Assembly: GCA_032718475.1 (NCBI GenBank)
Contig: JAUCBJ010002604.1
Span: 1 to 50,882, forward strand
Direction: 5' to 3'
From: Nemertoderma westbladi
Lineage: Eukaryota > Xenacoelomorpha > Nemertodermatida > Nemertodermatidae
Length of the DNA: 50,882 nucleotides
This document shows, piece after piece, positions 48,129 through 50,882 of the stretch. Position numbers and translations under genes: made by a program. The notes below the pieces were generated by a model, which did not search any database, had not been told where the DNA came from, and saw nothing but the letters and a program-made list of their open reading frames with translations. How positions within the stretch are numbered: the first letter of the stretch is position 1; each line of letters starts with the position of its first letter.

Positions 48129-48545
48129 GTGAGTAACCTTATTGTAGATATACCCTTAGGAAGCACTGGGAGAGCAATCAGCTTATGGGGTAATACATTA
48201 GAAACCAACAGCTTCGCACATCGTTGTGCCGCTCATTGTGTCAAGTACAATGCACACAGCTCCAACCAGACACTATATAACATTGGAGGTGTCTCATTGG
48301 TTCCCCCAAGCTTGACACTAGAACAAAATCGCCTCCGCTTTGCAGGACATTGCTTTCGCCGTGAGGACCAGCCAGTGCATAATCTTGTACTTTGGCAGCC
48401 TCATGGAGTGAATAAGCAAAGCATGGTGGACAGCCCATGACTTTCTTGAGACGCATCTTAAAGGACACTGGCCTTGAAGATGCGGAAAATCTAGCAAATG
48501 TCATGGGTGATAGGGAGTTGTGGCGGTGCAATTTTTTTGACAAGC
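48129..48545 (+). pseudogene. LINE ORF2 C-terminal relic
   Basis: The frame from 48129 to TGA 48438 contains NRLRFAGHCFRRED and NLVLWQPHG; a second frame from 48440 continues with LKDTGLEDAENL and MGDRELWR. These two boxes are the conserved end of the ORF2 protein in RTE/CR1-like non-LTR retrotransposons, which follows reverse transcriptase. One frameshift near 48440 and the loss of everything upstream make it a 5'-truncated dead copy, the usual outcome of LINE insertion. The GTG at 48129 is not a start. Confidence 0.8.
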
Positions 48546-48940
48546 CTGCACAGCATTCTTAAAAATGCAGCTGCAATGCAGCATGCCGATCCTAGTAGTT
48601 GTAGTACCCGCACTCACCTACCCCTACCCACCCTCCCACACCCTATTTACCCCCACCGACTGCCCGAACCTAACAAACACACCCACCCCTACTTTTTCTA
48701 CCTTATTCAGACTCCACGGCAAACATTATCGGAGCAATCAAGCCGTACCAGAAATTTGCAAAAACGGAAAGCAGGGACAGTTTTCGCCAAAACTTTTTTT
48801 TACAAGAACCGTTTTTTGATAATCGTTTCCTATAAAATAATGCTGCTAAGTGTTGGCGCCACTGCGCGTGGCAGTAATCATCCCGACCTTTTCTTTATTG
48901 TGCTATATTCATATTTATTTGTAAACGAAGAAATATATTT
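48546..48940. other. Spacer with C-rich tract
   Basis: 48610-48690 is C-rich on the plus strand (CCTACCCCTACCCACCC and similar). A long open frame crosses the area from the LINE tail but has no recognisable protein character. Confidence 0.5.
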
Positions 48941-48943
48941 CAG

Positions 48944-49150
48944 TTCAGTTGAGTTTTATGCTTATTTAATATGTGATTCGATTTATCGAGAGATTGTAAC
49001 TATACTAATAGGTTTATTGAATTATTGTAAGTTGATTATTGGTGGTTTCAGTTGAGTTTATTCGCTTATTTATTATGTGAATTGCTTTATCGAGAGATTG
49101 TAACTATACTAATAGGTTTTATTGAACTATTGTAAGTTGAGTATTGGTGG
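48944..49150 (+). repeat. Two direct repeats of about 103 bp
   Basis: TTCAGTTGAGTTTTATGCTT at 48944 returns as TTCAGTTGAGTTTATTCGCT at 49047. Both copies share ATCGAGAGATTGTAACTATA and TGTAAGTTGA. Confidence 0.9.
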
Positions 49151-49156
49151 TGTGAG

Positions 49157-49351
49157 TTAATTAAGTTGTGCATTGTATTGTAATCTCAATCTAGAAGTAT
49201 GTATAAGATATATATATAATATAGTATATATAAGAATATATATATAATAATAAAAAATAATAGAAATAAGATATATATAGTATGTATAAGTATAATACAT
49301 ACATAAATATAAAAATAATAAAAAACAGATATAAAATAATGTAGTCACACA
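49157..49351 (-). repeat. Part of 3' LTR of BEL copy C
   Basis: On the minus strand TGTGTGACTAC starts at 49351, and about 75 bases resemble the LTR of copy A. Beyond about 49280 it is a run of TATATA-rich sequence that no longer aligns. Confidence 0.6.
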
Positions 49352-50697
49352 CCCACTCCAGACGCTGTTACGTTGGGGAGTCCCTAGATGTTTGTTGGAT
49401 TAGGGAGGTGGTCGTGGGAAGAGTATCTTGCCTTCCATAGTTTCCGGATAGTTCTCTGTCTCTTTCCAGTAAACATAAACGACCAACTGGGCGATTGAGT
49501 TGTTGTGTTTCGAATACAATTCCAGGTTTCTTAAAGTTACGTCGCATGACGACGAGTTCTACCGATCGCACTAAACCATCATCGGATATATGAGTTTCGA
49601 TGATACGACCTGTCTGCCACCGCTTACGTGGAAGATCTGATTCCACAATAAGGACCATGTCTCCGGCGCTGACGTTTTCTTGCTGCGCAAACCACTTGGT
49701 TCGAAGTTGTAGCGTAGGCAGATAATGTTTTTCGAAATGGTCAGCGAAACGACAGGATAATAACTGCATAAGTTGCCAAGTTTGTCGGCAGTATTCGTCT
49801 CCGTCCGCGATTTCCGATTTTGGGAGCATGGCTACAGGTTTCTTCAGTAGGAAATGCGCGGGTGTTAGCGCTTCTAGGGAGTCGGGACTCGATGAGACTG
49901 GCATAAGCGGTCTCTTGTTAAGATAGGCGGCGATTTCCTCCATTAACATCCGCAAAAGTTCGTCGGTGAGATACGCGCGACAAGGCACTATAAAGTGAAA
50001 TGCGGTCTTCACGCTCCTTATTAATCTCTCCCAACTTCCTCCCCACCAAGGGGCGTCGGCGGCGTTGAAGGTCAGAGCTAGATGCTGTTACCCTTAGCTG
50101 ATCGTCCACCTGTCTTTGGTTCCAATCTTTAACGTAAGCATTGATCTCATTATTGGCGCCAATGAAGTTCGTTCCCTTATCAGATCTCATCGTGTTGCTA
50201 GTTCCAAAGCGAGCAATCTGTCGGCGTAAACTCAGTAGGAAGCTGTTGGTAGATAGATCGTTCACCATATCTAGATGGATCGCTCTACAAGTCATACAGA
50301 CAAAGATGACACACCATCGCTTGACTATAGTCCTAGCACGATATACTTCAATAGGGCCAAATAGATCCACACCGGTATTAGTAAAGGCTGGTTCATAGAA
50401 GCTTACTCGTTCCCTAGGTAATTCTGCCTCTCGCTGTGTTAAAGGCCTACTGAATGCTTTCCTACAGGGTATACAGATCCTAAGAACTTGGTTCAGAGCT
50501 CTACGGGGTTTATGGAAATAATAGCGAGTTCGAATTTCGCTAAGAACTCGTTCTCTACCAGCATGGTAAAGCCTACTGTGAACATCTACAATCATCTTGA
50601 TTTGTATTTCAAGATTTCTAATGAGTATGGGAAACTTAGTGTCAAAGGATAATGGAGCATTAGTTAATCTCCCTCCAACACGTATTAACCCATCTTG
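49352..50697 (-). mobile_element. BEL copy C, 3' fragment on minus strand
   Basis: Integrase and 3' leader of the same BEL family as copy A. Similarity to A starts abruptly at about 50697, within the region before integrase, so the fragment lacks gag, protease and reverse transcriptase. The last 214 residues differ from copy A at only about eight sites by eye. Confidence 0.9.
49368..50690 (-). pseudogene. BEL copy C integrase, frameshifted
   Basis: The upstream frame is open from the truncation at about 50690 (GGRLTNAPL near 50670), so copy C keeps the base missing from copy A. It contains HX4H, CIPC, the first catalytic Asp (in NTGVDLFGP) and the middle Asp (GAT at 50181-50179, in RSDKGTNF). 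Near 50073 one extra base relative to copy A shifts the frame, and the true sequence resumes in the frame ending at 49368 (TAA). The catalytic Glu region lies just past this shift. Thus copy C has the residue that A lost but is broken elsewhere. Confidence 0.9.
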
Positions 50698-50882
50698 TAA
50701 AGTCCTCTACGGTAGGGGCTATCCCACGGCCTACAAGTCTACTAATATGAAGCTATAGAATATCTCTAACCGTAAAGTCCAGTAGTATACCGCTTACCAG
50801 ATCCTAGTAACGATGTATCTTACTGTGAGACTCTAGTAATGAAACGGGCTCGTACAGTATCTGACAACAAATCCCAGTCCAG
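50698..50882. repeat. Degenerate short repeats at window end
   Basis: Words of the type AAGTCCAGTAGTA, AAGTCTACTAATA and GATCCTAGTAACG recur about every 30-45 bases, suggesting a decayed tandem repeat next to the broken end of BEL copy C. Confidence 0.4.

Noticed and set aside
48498-49055. Open frame of 185 codons after the LINE tail
   Set aside because: Starts in the LINE relic in a wrong frame, crosses a C-rich tract and a direct repeat, and has no protein-like features.

Overview
The window looks like repeat-dense nuclear DNA of an invertebrate animal. I see no bacterial features, no tRNA or rRNA gene and no ordinary multi-exon host gene. Nearly everything recognisable is mobile or tandemly repeated: a Ty3/Gypsy element, three BEL/Pao pieces from at least two lineages, two LINE relics, foldback elements, minisatellites and a satellite array of about 20.2 kb. 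The palindrome TAGGCCTA recurs outside the array. I cannot name a species.

Layout. 1-4998: a near-complete Ty3/Gypsy element with one intact gag-pol frame and LTRs that I read as identical, so a young insertion; its right edge runs straight into a minisatellite (4999-5530). 6002-7714: an intact, intronless 570-codon frame whose N-terminal half resembles a DEDD 3'-5' exonuclease. 7715-10374: AT-rich spacer with a direct duplication, a paired CCAAT inverted repeat and a 24-bp perfect palindrome. 10375-30569: the satellite, made of 56-bp and 35-bp versions of one monomer that differ by a 21-bp block, with higher-order duplications and five inverted-monomer hairpins near its right end. 30570-36.65 kb: BEL copy A, cut at its 5' side exactly where the satellite ends, damaged by two stops, two frameshifts and a catalytic substitution. 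36.7-39.35 kb: a duplicated spacer and an unrecognised broken coding region. 39.36-43.1 kb: short repeats, a foldback element, a 13 x 51-bp minisatellite and a G-quadruplex-like run. 43.1-43.72 kb (minus): LINE endonuclease relic. 44.44-47.17 kb: BEL copy B, interrupted by about 1.2 kb that carries a THAP-domain exon on the minus strand. 47.2-49.15 kb: foldback element, LINE tail relic, direct repeat. 49.16-50.70 kb (minus): BEL copy C, a close sister of copy A with different lesions.

How the parts relate. The Gypsy element is the only mobile element here that looks capable of expression. Copies A and C locate each other's lesions and show that both are dead. The most unusual feature is the satellite: the 21-bp block that separates long from short monomers carries nearly the whole of a splice-acceptor-like signal on the plus strand and a splice-donor-like signal on the minus strand. 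The BEL gag sequence just beyond the array holds a cluster of donor-like sites on the plus strand. Whether this is chance or affects transcripts is open.
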